Shown: positions 1 to 9,125, counted from the first letter of the stretch. The stretch: DNA of 15,885 nucleotides from Pinguiococcus pyrenoidosus (GCA_019677205.1 JAAMXY010002606.1:1-15885), one strand, 5' to 3'. Notes: a model not told the origin generated them from the letters alone. Translations and numbers: made by a program.

Positions 1-306
1 GCTCCACAAAAGTATCCAACTTTTCGCTTTGCACAAGATCCAGACGCTCAGCTGCAATCCACACAGCACGGGCGATGCAAGCACCGCCTGCTGATGTCGA
101 TCCTCGAATCCGCCGCTCTTCAGCAAAGGTCTCGGCCATTTCTGCGTCAACCAGCGTCTCTCCAGATATCCAAAGCCCTCCAATCGTCCTGGGCTACAAG
201 AGAAAGGCTTCGGGGACCGCTGAGGTCCCTTCCGAAGTCCTTGGAGCACGCACCTTGCGTAGTACTTCATGTGCGCGGACGGCGCAGGCGTCCGCTTGGA
301 CGCCAT
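1..306 (-). CDS. 5' part of an unrecognised two-exon protein gene, cut by the left edge
   Basis: I do not recognise this protein. On the minus strand an ATG at 306-304 opens exon 1 (306-254), starting MASKRTPAPSAHMKYYA. A donor GTGCGT at 253 and a pyrimidine-rich stretch ending CAG at 189 define a 65-bp intron. Exon 2 runs from 188 to the window edge with no stop, giving at least 80 residues. The spliced frame has ordinary protein composition: TIGGLWISGETLVDAEMAET, then a charged stretch AEERRIRG, then a probable amphipathic helix ACIARAVWIAAERLDLVQSE. The unspliced frame is also open but is rich in Arg, Trp and Cys and reads less like protein, so I prefer the spliced model. No known motif is visible. 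The gene is divergent from the coiled-coil gene at 1176. What is seen is the open frame and splice signals; that it is a gene is inference. Confidence 0.5.
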   Translation of the reverse strand, partial: MASKRTPAPSAHMKYYARCVLQGLRKGPQRSPKPFSCSPGRLEGFGYLERRWLTQKWPRPLLKSGGFEDRHQQAVLASPVLCGLQLSVWILCKAKSWILLWS

Positions 307-1175
307 GGCGTCGCTACCTGCTCTTTAGCACCTTCTATGCAAGCCAGCTGATTTGAGGACCTGCTTGTAGTTGTTCAGGAAGTAAAGAGCGACAATTAGC
401 AACTACAGACCCAAATCTCAGCAAAATTAAGGGAGAAAAGAAACTACGCACTATGATACTGGAGCCACCAGCGCATTCAGAAGCTGTACCTCCTGCTTTT
501 AGGCCTTCATACAGCAGAAGGTAGCTATAAGAAGCGGCAGGCAAGAGGTTGTGGCTGAGGAGAGCGCTCTTTGCGCCGCAATCGGCGCTTTTGTCTCTGC
601 GGAAAATCTCAAAATGCGGAAAAGGCGTTTCGTTTCTCCTCAGTAGCGTGCACATTATCGAAGCTGAGATCGACTCTGGACGACGCGAACTGACGCTTGA
701 ATCCCGCGGAGAGGTTCAAAGTTTTGAATGGTTTCAAAATGCCGGATGATGTCGTAAATGAAACCGTTCCACTGCCGTTGCGGCCTCCGGATTTCAGAAA
801 GTCCGCCCCGGCGCGTAGCACAGCTGGCTTCCCATGCGATGCAAACAACAAAAAGTCCCCGTTCTCTTGTCAGCCCAAGGGTAGAAATATGTTTCTCTAA
901 TTCGTCTGCTAGGATTGGTAATTTAGTTGACTAAAACCTCAAAAAGAAGTCAAGGCAAATTCAATATTATAATATTATCTCTAGTCATAAATAAACAATA
1001 CCTTGTAACGATAAGAGGTCGATCGCCATGAGAGAACGCATCGATACTTGCACCCTTGGAGGGCTTCATCACCGCTCTCTTTTTTCGACGATGCAAACCA
1101 CGCGCGTCTGCGGATCAGGCGCGCGGACGCTCAGGACCACTCAATCGGGACTCTTGTCGTCCCACGTTTTTTTCG
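307..1175. other. Intergenic region between two divergent genes
   Basis: This 869-bp stretch separates the start of the minus-strand gene at 306 from the plus-strand coiled-coil gene at 1176. Several 60-105 codon open frames occur on both strands, but none has a motif or consistent composition, and I support none as a gene. The part from about 900 to 1015 is AT-rich. It holds an inverted CCAAT box (ATTGG, 914-918) and a perfect 14-bp palindrome AATATTATAATATT (963-976), so it is the likely promoter of the 1176 gene. No TTTTCCCGCC element is present here. Confidence 0.5.
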
Positions 1176-1812
1176 ATGGCGGAGTGTCTCACCTCTCCGG
1201 AGGGCAGTTTCCTCGGCAGCCTGAAGCGGCCTCGAAATGACGCGCTCCACTCTCCGGTACGAGGCTGTGAGAGAATCGCGAGGAATTCGCGCGCTTTGCG
1301 CGCCACACGTGCGCTCGCTTGACTCATCTCCTGTCTTTTGTCTGCCTATTCAACAGCATATGATGGGCTCCCCGCTGGCGTCGCGGTGCGGCTTCGGCGA
1401 GAGCACGCCCATGCAGATGGAGGAGGCGCGCAGATCGACGAAGAGAGCGCGCGTCGCGGGGGCTTTCGCGGCGGAGGGGCAGCTGGAGGCCATCCACGCA
1501 CACCACGAAGCGGAGAAGCGTGAAATCCAGAATCGCGCGCAGGTTCAGCTCACGGCCATGGAGGAGCAGCGCGCGGCGCTGAGCCGAGGCCTAGAGGAGA
1601 TCAAAGAGGAGAATCGCATTCTGAAGCGCGCCGTCCAGGTCCTGAACGGGAAGCAGCGCGAAGCGGAGCGCAAGGGGCGGGAGCTAGAGCAGTCGCTGCA
1701 CCAAGCGGCCGACTACGTCCGAAAGCTAGAGCAGTCAAACTACGCGCTTCGCGTGCATCTACAGGCGGCGTCGTCGAATGCCCTCCCCTCCATGCCGCCG
1801 GATGTATATTAA
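1176..1812 (+). CDS. Conserved coiled-coil protein of unknown function, 178 aa, two exons
   Basis: Exon 1 is 1176-1256 (27 codons, MAECLTSPEGSFLGSLKRPR...), the intron is 1257-1356 (100 bp; donor GTACGA, a TTGACTCAT branch-like site, a pyrimidine tract and CAACAG acceptor), and exon 2 is 1357-1812. The junction is phase 0. The first half holds two basic clusters, KRPR (residues 17-20) and a second around RRSTKRARV, plausible nuclear localisation signals. From about residue 65 to 165 the protein is one charged alpha-helical coiled coil (EENRILKRAVQVLN, NYALRVHLQAAS). It ends with the short tail MPPDVY. From memory, plants and other eukaryotes have an uncharacterised family with a similar helix, an NYALxxHL motif near the C-terminus and a terminal PDVF or PDVY; I cannot name a function. 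An unspliced reading from 1237 would give a 191-aa protein, but the splice signals and the natural exon-1 sequence favour the two-exon model. It converges with CFAP57, with 202 bp between the stops. Confidence 0.75.
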
Positions 1813-1956
1813 AGTCTCCCCCCTTCCCCTTTCATGTCCCGAGCCAGGAAGCAGCCTTTTGATGCATGCGGTGAAAAGCTAGTGTGAGACGTTGGACCTA
1901 GACCAAAGTGTGGATAGGACATACACGCCACTTCCGTTCGTTCCTTTCGCTGCGCT

Positions 1957-2004
1957 TCGAAGCCTCCATGCCTCGAAGCCTCCATGCCTCGAAGCCTCCA
2001 AGCC
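1957..2004. repeat. Three tandem copies of a 16-bp unit
   Basis: The unit TCGAAGCCTCCATGCC occurs at 1957-1972 and 1973-1988 exactly, and at 1989-2004 with one change (T to A at position 13). It lies just beyond the CFAP57 stop codon, in the space shared by two convergent 3' ends. It is probably a local duplication within 3' untranslated or intergenic sequence; no function is implied. Confidence 0.9.
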
Positions 2005-2014
2005 GCTAAGCTAC

Positions 2015-5000
2015 TCAGCTTCTGGGCGCCGTTGTCCCATCGACGCTTTGCAGCTCCTCCCGTAGCTTGCTTATCTTCCCCTCCAGCGACAAAATGTGAT
2101 CTTCCTGCATGCGGATCTTCTCCTCCAGCTGCATCTCGTCTTCCTCTCCCTTCATCCCTCGTGAGCTGGCATCGGAGGCCGGCATATTGTCCGCGGCGGG
2201 GTCCAGGCCAACCGCCTTGGGGTCCATGCCTCGCTGGACGACCTCTTTGAGGAGCTTGCGCCGCTGGATGAGCATCTCGTTCGACTCGCGGCGCAAATGG
2301 TTGAGCTCCTTCGTGAGGACCGCTCCTTCTCGCATCAGCTTGGAGTGGTCTCGGCCCTGCACCTCGACGTCCTTGGAAATGTTGCGCTTCAAGGCGTCGA
2401 CGTTCCGCTCCAGGAACTCCCTCTGCTTGTTGTACACGCGCTGCACGTCCGCGGTGGTGTCCAGCGTAGCATCAGCCGCGTCGAGGTCCGCCGAGACTTT
2501 CTCGGCCAGCACGTACTTGTGGTACAAACCGGTGACCGCAATCTTCAGCCGTCGGTGATCTCCCAAGGAGGTCTTGCAGACGTGCAGGTCGCTGCTGAAG
2601 CTCTGGATGTATGCCTTGGTGCCCTGCAGTCGCTGCCGCTGGTGGTGAATCTCGCGCTGCATGCCGTCCATCTTCAGTCGGAGCTCTCCGATCATCAGGT
2701 CCAAGGCGGCGTTGGACTTGTAGTACTGCTCTAGCTCGAGGTCCATCTCCTCAATCTGCGTCCGCATGGCGGCGATCTCGTTCTCGCGCGGCTCTATCTG
2801 CCGCCGCAGCTCCCGGATCTTGTAGTCCAGCACGAACTTGAACTTCTCTAGCTCCTGGTTCTTCTTCTTCAAGTCGTAGATCCGCTTCTCCTTGTCGTGG
2901 ATAGTGTCCTCGCGCTCGCGGATCTCCTTCCGGTGGCCCTGAATATCCTTCTCGAGGCCTCGAATGGTCTCCAGCAGCTCCTTCTCCTTCTCCCGAAGGT
3001 TCCTGATCTCCTCCTTCTGGTCTTCGACTTCCTTCTTCAGGTGGAGGAACTTCTTCCGCATCACGTTGTTCTCACCCTTCAGCTTAGCGTTCGCTTCGCG
3101 CTCGGTCTTGAGTCGCTGATCGTACCGATGCTTCATCGTCTGGATCTCCATTTCCGCGTCGTGCTCAAAGGCCGCCTGGACCCTCTTGAATCGCACGACG
3201 ACCTCCTTCTTTTCCTCTGCCAAGTTCCGCTGCGCCTCCTGCTCGGCCTCCACCCTCTTGTTGTGCTCTTCGGCAACCCTTTGGCTCGCGAGGCTGTGCC
3301 GCTCCAGCAATTCCTTGTTCTCAATGTCCCACAGCCGATTCTGCTCCTCTCGGTCGGCAACGAGCTGGTTGTATCTCTGGATCTCGGCGTCCACCTTCGC
3401 TTGGTACTGCGCCTCGAGGTCTTCGCACTCCTGGGCCTGCTGCCTCTCGATCTCCGTGATCTGCTCTTCGTAGCTCTTCTCCTTCTCCTCCTTCTCCGCA
3501 AGCAGGTGCTCGTATCGCCGTCGGTTGGACTCCAGCTCGGCGCCAAACTTGTCCCGGACTTCTTGAATTTTTTCCTTGTAAGTCATCTCTTTCACGCGCA
3601 GCTGGTACTCGTTGTTCAGCTTCAGCTCTTCCACACGCTTGTGCAGCTCTTCAATCCGGAGCGACTGCTTGTTGACGTCCGTCTTGGTCACCAGGATCTC
3701 CTCCGTGAAGTCACCCGCGACTTCGGCCACCTCTCTCACCCGCAGCTTGTCCTGAGAGTCGACCACGGAGACGTCGTGGACGAAGAAGCTCCCGTCCGCG
3801 GCCCCGGTGAAGAGGAGGTTCTCGTCGTGGCTGAGGCACATGCACTGAATCGGTGCGCCGTGGCACACGTACGACGCAAACTCGACGCCGTCCAGCATCG
3901 ATCCCGCTGCCTCCGTGCCGCCTTTCTCGTCCCCTCCCGCGGTGCCCATCGACGTATCGACCTTTGGAAGCAGCGCCGATCTTAGCTGGCCCGGCTCCCC
4001 GTCGGGAGAGGCCGTCCCAGCGAGAAGCAGGCGGTTGTGTCGACACAGCACCAGCGCCCCGAGCGTGTCGCCCACGCCAATGCTAGATCTAACACGGAGG
4101 TTCTGCAGATCGAACTCGTTGATCTTATGGTCGTTGTCGTACATGACGCAGCGTGAGAAGTTCGATGCCACCGCTCCCGCTTCGATGGCCGCCCGCGGGA
4201 TGGAGATCTCCTGCTTCGTGACTTTGTCCACATCAATGCTCCAGAGGAACACGGCGCCGTCAAAGCCGTAGGTCACGAGATGCTTGTCACCTTGTCGCCA
4301 CTCGATCCCTTGCACTTTCGAGTTGTGGCCCCGGAGAGTGTGCAGCTGCTCGGCGGTGTAAGTGTGGTAGATGAGCACCGTGGCGCTGGTCGCGATGGCG
4401 AAGTACTGGCCGCCATTGCTGAACTTCACCACGCGGCACTTCTTGATCCCGAAGTGCTTCACGATGCGGATGTCGTCCGTGAGAAGGGCCATCAGCCGCA
4501 CCTTCTCGAGGAAGGCGACCAGCATGTAGAGGCCGTTGGGATGCAGGCTCAGGGCCGTGGCGCCTTCGTCGAAGGTCTTGCAGTATTCGATGCTCCGTTC
4601 CTGGTAGTTCCACACCCTGACGCGACGATCCACTCCGCAGGTGGCGACCAGTGGCTTCCACACGCAGGTGTCGATGCCCGTGATAGCCGCGGAGGGCTTG
4701 TCGACCAGCGGCGGACCGTCTTCGGTTGGCATGCTGGGTCCGTGCAGCGGGCCAAGCAGATGCTCGAACTTCACGCCCTCCTCCTCCTTCGAGAGCAGGT
4801 CCGAGGCGCCGAGGCTGAAGCGGTAGATCTGCTGGTTCTCCGTGCCAACGCAGAGCAGGTCTTCGCTGGGGCTCAGCGCCATCCGCATGATTGCACTGTC
4901 ATCGCCCACGACGGAGAACTCGTGCGAGCGCTTGAACGGCTCCCGCGAGTCGTCGGCCGCCTCGAACAGGTAAACGTTTCCCCCGTCAGTTCCGCACAGA

Positions 5001-5737
5001 AATCCTTTGCTGTACTGCAGAATGCTCGTGATGGTGCGGTTCTCGAACGGAGACGTGGGCAGCACGCCGCGGAACTCCATGGAATGCGTATCCACGAGCA
5101 AGAGCTCGCCTTGGTCTGTCCCAAGCACGAGCCGGTGCTCCGGCAACCAGCACTGCACCATGTAGCGCTGCGGCTCGCGCTTGACGTTGACATTGACAGG
5201 ACGCAGCTGGCCTTCCACGATGCGGTAGAAGTGGAGCAACGCATTGCCACTGACGCACACGAAGTTGGGGTCGTCGGGGCAGATCTCGGCGTTGTACACC
5301 TCGGGGCCGGTCGCAGTGCTCACTCTCGTGGAGCAAACGACTTTGGGCGTCTTCTCGATGTTCCAGAGCGACATCGTGTAGCTGGGCGCACCAGTCTGCG
5401 TGAGGCAGAAGCGACTATCCGCTGTGTAGTCTGTGGACACGACCGTCTCATTGTCCAAATTGAGCACTTTGCGCCGCTTGAGCGCCTGCGAGTCGAACAA
5501 GCTCACTCCGCCGGCATCTCCAATGCACATGGACTTCTTGTTGGCGCTGACGTCCAGCGCGACAATCGGCGACGCATTGCTTTGCACCAAATTCTGCTCC
5601 TTCGTCTCCAGGTTGTACACGACGCACACGACGCCACACACGAAGGCCAGGCGCTCTTCGTCCAAGAACTGCAGGCCGCCGGGGACATGTGGGGAAAACC
5701 CGAAGCACTGCGCGCGACTGAGCGCGGGGCCACTCAT
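2015..5737 (-). CDS. CFAP57: CFAP57 (WDR65/FAP57), cilia- and flagella-associated WD40 plus coiled-coil protein
   Basis: CFAP57 is an axonemal protein that in other organisms helps assemble and regulate inner dynein arms. This copy is a single uninterrupted 1240-codon frame, close to the roughly 1250 residues of the animal protein. The N-terminal half (about 1-650) is a WD40 repeat array. Family-typical stretches include VDRRVRVWNY near 367, KVRLMALLTDDIR and FSNGGQYFA near 436, LRGHNSKVQGIEW near 466 and DGAVFLWSIDVDK after it. The C-terminal half is continuous coiled coil from EEILVTKTD (about 673), including RIYDLKKKNQELEKFKFVL near 950 and RQIEPRENEI, a hallmark of this family. I chose the ATG at 5737 (MSGPALSRAQCFGF) because homologues begin a few residues before this FGF-type start. 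The frame extends 36 codons further upstream to 5845, but that part overlaps the E2F-like promoter site. It is divergently paired with BBOF1 and has no introns. Confidence 0.93.
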   Translation of the reverse strand: MSGPALSRAQCFGFSPHVPGGLQFLDEERLAFVCGVVCVVYNLETKEQNLVQSNASPIVALDVSANKKSMCIGDAGGVSLFDSQALKRRKVLNLDNETVVSTDYTADSRFCLTQTGAPSYTMSLWNIEKTPKVVCSTRVSTATGPEVYNAEICPDDPNFVCVSGNALLHFYRIVEGQLRPVNVNVKREPQRYMVQCWLPEHRLVLGTDQGELLLVDTHSMEFRGVLPTSPFENRTITSILQYSKGFLCGTDGGNVYLFEAADDSREPFKRSHEFSVVGDDSAIMRMALSPSEDLLCVGTENQQIYRFSLGASDLLSKEEEGVKFEHLLGPLHGPSMPTEDGPPLVDKPSAAITGIDTCVWKPLVATCGVDRRVRVWNYQERSIEYCKTFDEGATALSLHPNGLYMLVAFLEKVRLMALLTDDIRIVKHFGIKKCRVVKFSNGGQYFAIATSATVLIYHTYTAEQLHTLRGHNSKVQGIEWRQGDKHLVTYGFDGAVFLWSIDVDKVTKQEISIPRAAIEAGAVASNFSRCVMYDNDHKINEFDLQNLRVRSSIGVGDTLGALVLCRHNRLLLAGTASPDGEPGQLRSALLPKVDTSMGTAGGDEKGGTEAAGSMLDGVEFASYVCHGAPIQCMCLSHDENLLFTGAADGSFFVHDVSVVDSQDKLRVREVAEVAGDFTEEILVTKTDVNKQSLRIEELHKRVEELKLNNEYQLRVKEMTYKEKIQEVRDKFGAELESNRRRYEHLLAEKEEKEKSYEEQITEIERQQAQECEDLEAQYQAKVDAEIQRYNQLVADREEQNRLWDIENKELLERHSLASQRVAEEHNKRVEAEQEAQRNLAEEKKEVVVRFKRVQAAFEHDAEMEIQTMKHRYDQRLKTEREANAKLKGENNVMRKKFLHLKKEVEDQKEEIRNLREKEKELLETIRGLEKDIQGHRKEIREREDTIHDKEKRIYDLKKKNQELEKFKFVLDYKIRELRRQIEPRENEIAAMRTQIEEMDLELEQYYKSNAALDLMIGELRLKMDGMQREIHHQRQRLQGTKAYIQSFSSDLHVCKTSLGDHRRLKIAVTGLYHKYVLAEKVSADLDAADATLDTTADVQRVYNKQREFLERNVDALKRNISKDVEVQGRDHSKLMREGAVLTKELNHLRRESNEMLIQRRKLLKEVVQRGMDPKAVGLDPAADNMPASDASSRGMKGEEDEMQLEEKIRMQEDHILSLEGKISKLREELQSVDGTTAPRS

Positions 5738-5772
5738 CCTGGCGCGTGGCTGCGCAGGCGCTCTGGAGAAAT

Positions 5773-5782
5773 GGCGGGAAAA
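5773..5782 (-). promoter_or_regulatory. E2F-like site upstream of CFAP57
   Basis: TTTTCCCGCC on the minus strand, reading in the direction of CFAP57 transcription, with 35 bp between it and the chosen ATG. It is identical to the elements at 6010, 9126 and 9235. Confidence 0.6.
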
Positions 5783-6009
5783 GTGGGAAGCAAAAACGGC
5801 CCAGCAACGATCTTGGTTCTGACCAGGATCGGTGCGGTATAGCACCCTTGCGGGACTCTAACGAAACTGACATGCCACATGGCCAATCAAAGAAAATTCA
5901 AAATATTTGAATAGTTTTAGCTAAAATGATGGTTTATTCATTAGCTTTTTCAAGTATTAACTTTACACTATAATATATTTTTTGAAATGTTTTGGTGTCG
6001 CAGGCTTCG

Positions 6010-6030
6010 TTTTCCCGCCAGTTTCCCGCG
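6010..6030 (+). promoter_or_regulatory. Tandem E2F-like sites upstream of BBOF1
   Basis: TTTTCCCGCC (6010-6019) is followed two bases later by TTTCCCGCG (6022-6030), both reading toward BBOF1, about 95-105 bp before its ATG. Tandem E2F sites are common in strongly cell-cycle-regulated promoters of other eukaryotes. Confidence 0.6.
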
Positions 6031-6124
6031 CTTTAGCCTCGCTCGCCTTGTCGACTCCGTCGGTGTTTTGGCGCTCTTGAGGATCCCTGCCTCTCAGAGC
6101 CTTCTCCCCCAAAGTCTCCGCACA

Positions 6125-7734
6125 ATGCAGAAGGCGGATAACACGGCGAAGGCCGTGCTGAGTGCGCAATCCGCCGCAGAGCTCACGCGCCAGCTGGACG
6201 CGGACAAGATTGGCGCCCTCTCAGCGCGGGTGGAGACGCTCTTGCGGCAGAATGACCATTTCCGGCAGCAGCTGGAGAAGTCCGAGTCGCAGACGCACGA
6301 GTTTGTGACGTACTTCCAGCGAGAGATGGAGATCAAGGATGAGATCATCGTGCAGCTGAACGCGGAGTTTGAGCGCACCAAGCTCACGCTGGAGAAGGAG
6401 CTGCAGACCGAGCGCTCCGAGCGCGACGCAGAAAGGAAGCGACTGCTGTCTGAGAAGCACTCGTCGGAGTCGTCGCTGACCTTAAAGCTCAAAGAGGCGG
6501 AAGAGGAGTTGGCTCAGGTGCAGTGGCAGCTCAGATGACGGCCTGCGTTGCGAAGGCAATCCATAGTGTAGTACCCAGAGGCTGACGCTTTGGGGAAACG
6601 TGCTGAAATGCAGGTGGAGGCTTTCCGAGATACGAAGAATGCAATGACGAAGACGATCGCGGACTTGAACGCGATGATGGCGGCGATGGAGAAGGTCCAC
6701 GCGGACGATATGCTGCGGCAGGAGCGAAAGTTCCTTGCGGACAAGGCGAAGGAGCAACGGCAGCTGAGGGACCGGAGGGACGAGATCGTGCAGGAGGCAA
6801 GGGCGGAGGCACAGGCGACTTTGGATGCCGACACGAGGCGAATTGTGTACGGTAGGAACGCCTCAGCTCGTCTCCACGTCAAAGCACCGCAAACCTCATC
6901 TGTCCCCTACCCCCTTCCATCTTAAATCTTCTACCAGACAATCGAAGAATGGCCGAGGAGCTCAAGTTTCAGCAACAGATCTCCGCGGAGCTTGAGTCCG
7001 AGAAGGAGCGCCTTGATGCGCAGAACAAGGAGCTCATGCGGGATGTGGAGATGCTGAAGGACGCCGAGCGAATCGCGGCAGAGCAAGCTGTGCAGAGGAC
7101 CACCGAGATCAACAAGCTGACAGCGGAAGCTGCAAACTTGAGCGAAAAGCTGGAAAGCTCGCAGACCAAGGCGAAGGAGGATCTCGAGAAGAAGGCGGAG
7201 GAGACGAAGCGGCGGCTCGAGGAGCATCGGATTGATGGCGTGGGCCTCCGGAAGCTCCTGAAGCTCAAGAACAAGGAGCTTCGGCACATCCGCAAGCTGG
7301 CGCAGACCATTCTCGAGCAGCGCACGGAGACGGAGCAGTTCCTGTTGGACTCCATGGAAGAAGTAAAGCGCAAGAAGAGAACGGAGGCGATGGAAGAAGC
7401 CATCCAGCAGAAAAAGGACTATCATGAGAAGCTTCGCCTCGCCCTCGGTGGCCGGGGCCAATTCCCGCCGATCAAGCCGCCGCAGGAGCTTCAGGCCCTT
7501 GAGGCAGGCGTGGTCGATCTGCAGGAATCGAAGTTGCCCGCGAGCTTCTCAGACAAGGTCAAGCTTGAGGACCTGACGTGGGAGGACAAGGAGAGGGTGC
7601 TTCGCCTTCTCTTTGCCAAGATCAACGCCGTGGACGCCCAGGGGATCCAGTCCTTACCCGAGCATCCATTGACCATCTCGGAATCCGTCCCGCCTCAAAC
7701 GCTATCGGTGGCTTCACAAGGGCAAGTTGTGTAG
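6125..7734 (+). CDS. BBOF1: BBOF1-like (CCDC176) basal body-orientation factor, three exons, 486 aa
   Basis: BBOF1 is a basal-body and axoneme coiled-coil protein, known in animals for keeping cilia aligned and for sperm flagella. The exons are 6125-6517, 6581-6851 and 6938-7734. The second intron (6852-6937, donor GTAGGA, acceptor CTACCAG, phase 1) is clear. The first (6518-6580, 63 bp, donor GTGCAG, acceptor ACCCAGAG, phase 0) has a weak acceptor, so its edge could shift by a few bases. The protein is almost all coiled coil. Two family landmarks identify it: LRHIRKLAQTILEQRTETEQ (about 334-353, followed by FLLDSMEEVK) and DLTWEDKERVLRLLFAKIN (about 432-450), both closely matching the human protein as I remember it. 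The length is close to the human protein's roughly 530 residues. The start follows a short leader and lies 95 bp after the tandem E2F-like sites. It is divergent from CFAP57, another ciliary gene. Confidence 0.88.
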
Positions 7735-8228
7735 CAGGCGATGGGTATCACTGGTTTCTGCGTCGCAATTGCCGTGGCTGCCGGAACCCGATTGCGTAGC
7801 AGTCGGTGAGGCTTGCAAGTTTATCCTTAGCGTCATCATCAGCGTCATCAACATCATGAGAGAAAATGTATCATGTCGTGTCTTGTGTTGCGGACGATGA
7901 GATTCGTCCAGAAGAAGAATCAACTCGTCTTGATGCTTCTGCTTGCTCGTAGCTCTCAGAGCGTGGCGCCCCGCAGCTCGACCAGCGCTGCATTGGCGCA
8001 AGCACAACCTTCTGGTCGCTTTCCTGTAGTGCCTTGCGTCGCCTCAAGGGCCGAGGGTGGCGGTGCTTGACCACAAGTCGAAAGCCGCGCCGGACGCGCG
8101 CTGCAGGCATAACTTGGGATCCATGGTGGCGCGCTTTGTGCCGCAGCGAAGCACCGTGTGAAGCCTTGATAGTTCTCGCAACCGTGATGGGGGAAACAAG
8201 TCCCTGACTGTCGCTCCGTCAAGCTTCT
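7735..8228. other. Intergenic region between convergent BBOF1 and HUS1
   Basis: These 494 bp hold the 3' ends of both genes. Near 7830-7860 is an imperfect direct repeat (AGCGTCATCATC then AGCGTCATCAAC). The part from about 7950 to 8150 is as GC-rich as coding DNA and open in several frames on both strands, but no frame shows a recognisable motif or clean splice structure. I do not call a gene here. Confidence 0.5.
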
Positions 8229-9083
8229 TCAGCTATCCAGCATCGAAGAGTCGTCCACCCCGATCGGCAAGTAGTACGTCAACGTGCCGACGGATCGAGG
8301 CGCCAGGAACACATGGATGATAAAGGTGTATCCCTCCACGAAGCAAGCAATGGCGCACTCGCACGAGAGCGCGTAGAACGCCAAGACAGACGCAAGCTTT
8401 TTGCCGTCCACCCGCACCGTCACCTCGTTGTCGATCGCCGCGTCCTCGTCCATGCCGTCAAAGCGCGGCGTGAGATTCGGGAAGAACGTCTTCACGGTGA
8501 CTTCTCCGGACTGGACGCGCAGCGTCATGTTGCCGGCCATGCTGCTATCAATGTACAGGTACTTGTCGAAGACCTTGAGCCGATCCACAATGGTCCGCAG
8601 CTGGCGGGACTGCATGAGCTCCAGCTGGACGGTCGGTGATGGGACCTCGGGCGGCGCATACGCCTCAATCTCAGACGCCTTGAGCACTTTTACCGGAATA
8701 TCGTGCGTCACATCGACTTCTAAGGCCCGCGTCTCCAGGCACAGACACGGCTGTCCACCGCGCTTCGTGAGCTTCAGCTGGCAAAGCGGCGCTGTGCGTC
8801 CGCTGCGCAGCGCGCGGCCCAAGTTGGCCAGTCCGGCCTCCAAAAGAATGCAGTTTTCGCTCTGCGACTCGATACGATACTCGGAGAAGAGCACGTCCTG
8901 CTGCAGCTCCGCGAAGACCTGTGCGTCTTCGCTTTTGTTGGTCGGCAGCGCGAGCTTTAGGCCCTCTTCGGACAAGTGGAGGAGCACAGTGGGCGTGGTG
9001 CCACCTCCGGCCTTCTCCAGCGCCTGTATCACGCCCTCCGCAACCATGAGCTTCTCCTGGTAGAGCACGGCCTTGAAGCGCAT
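8229..9083 (-). CDS. HUS1: HUS1, subunit of the 9-1-1 checkpoint clamp
   Basis: HUS1 pairs with RAD9 and RAD1 to form a PCNA-like ring that is loaded on damaged or stalled DNA and activates the ATR checkpoint kinase in the nucleus. This single-exon gene encodes 284 residues, against 280 in human. It begins with the family's conserved MRFKA. Further matches are the LYLEL/ENLSRAL-type region, here ILLEAGLANLGRALRSGR; LKLTKRGGQPCL; the diagnostic VTHDIPVKVL at about 124-133; and a C-terminal strand LTYYLPIG corresponding to the QYFIP end of the animal protein. The fold is two PCNA-like domains linked near the THDIP motif. The ATG lies 42 bp downstream of an E2F-like site, fitting a gene needed in S phase. 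Its stop is 494 bp from the convergent BBOF1 stop. No truncation or frameshift is visible. Confidence 0.93.
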   Translation of the reverse strand: MRFKAVLYQEKLMVAEGVIQALEKAGGGTTPTVLLHLSEEGLKLALPTNKSEDAQVFAELQQDVLFSEYRIESQSENCILLEAGLANLGRALRSGRTAPLCQLKLTKRGGQPCLCLETRALEVDVTHDIPVKVLKASEIEAYAPPEVPSPTVQLELMQSRQLRTIVDRLKVFDKYLYIDSSMAGNMTLRVQSGEVTVKTFFPNLTPRFDGMDEDAAIDNEVTVRVDGKKLASVLAFYALSCECAIACFVEGYTFIIHVFLAPRSVGTLTYYLPIGVDDSSMLDS

Positions 9084-9125
9084 TTCGGAGCGTGAGTGGC
9101 GGCGCTTTTGCGCAGGTGTGGAATT

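Larger units (their letters stand above)
5738..6124. promoter_or_regulatory. Shared divergent promoter of CFAP57 and BBOF1
   Basis: The 387 bp between the two start codons are built symmetrically. On the CFAP57 side is a minus-strand TTTTCCCGCC (5782-5773). In the middle is an AT-rich core with a CCAAT box (5883-5887), the inverted repeat ATTCAAA-ATA-TTTGAAT (5896-5912), another TTTGAA (5982-5987) and CTATAATATATT (5969-5980). On the BBOF1 side are plus-strand TTTTCCCGCC (6010-6019) and TTTCCCGCG (6022-6030). TTTCCCGC matches the E2F consensus TTTSSCGC, and TTTGAA resembles the CHR element of cell-cycle promoters. The motifs are seen directly; their binding proteins are inferred. Confidence 0.7.

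Noticed and set aside
1957-2004. 16-bp tandem repeat as a CRISPR-like array or mobile-element end
   Set aside because: The copies are directly adjacent with no spacers, there are only three, and no terminal inverted repeats or transposase are nearby.
4280-5842. 520-codon plus-strand open frame
   Set aside because: It is fully antisense to the WD40 half of CFAP57, whose family match is unambiguous. The similar 362-codon frame at 2897-3985 is antisense to the coiled-coil half.
5738-5845. 36-codon N-terminal extension of CFAP57 from the ATG at 5845
   Set aside because: Homologues start close to the ATG at 5737. The extension is Arg/Phe-rich and overlaps the E2F-like element, so it is more likely leader.
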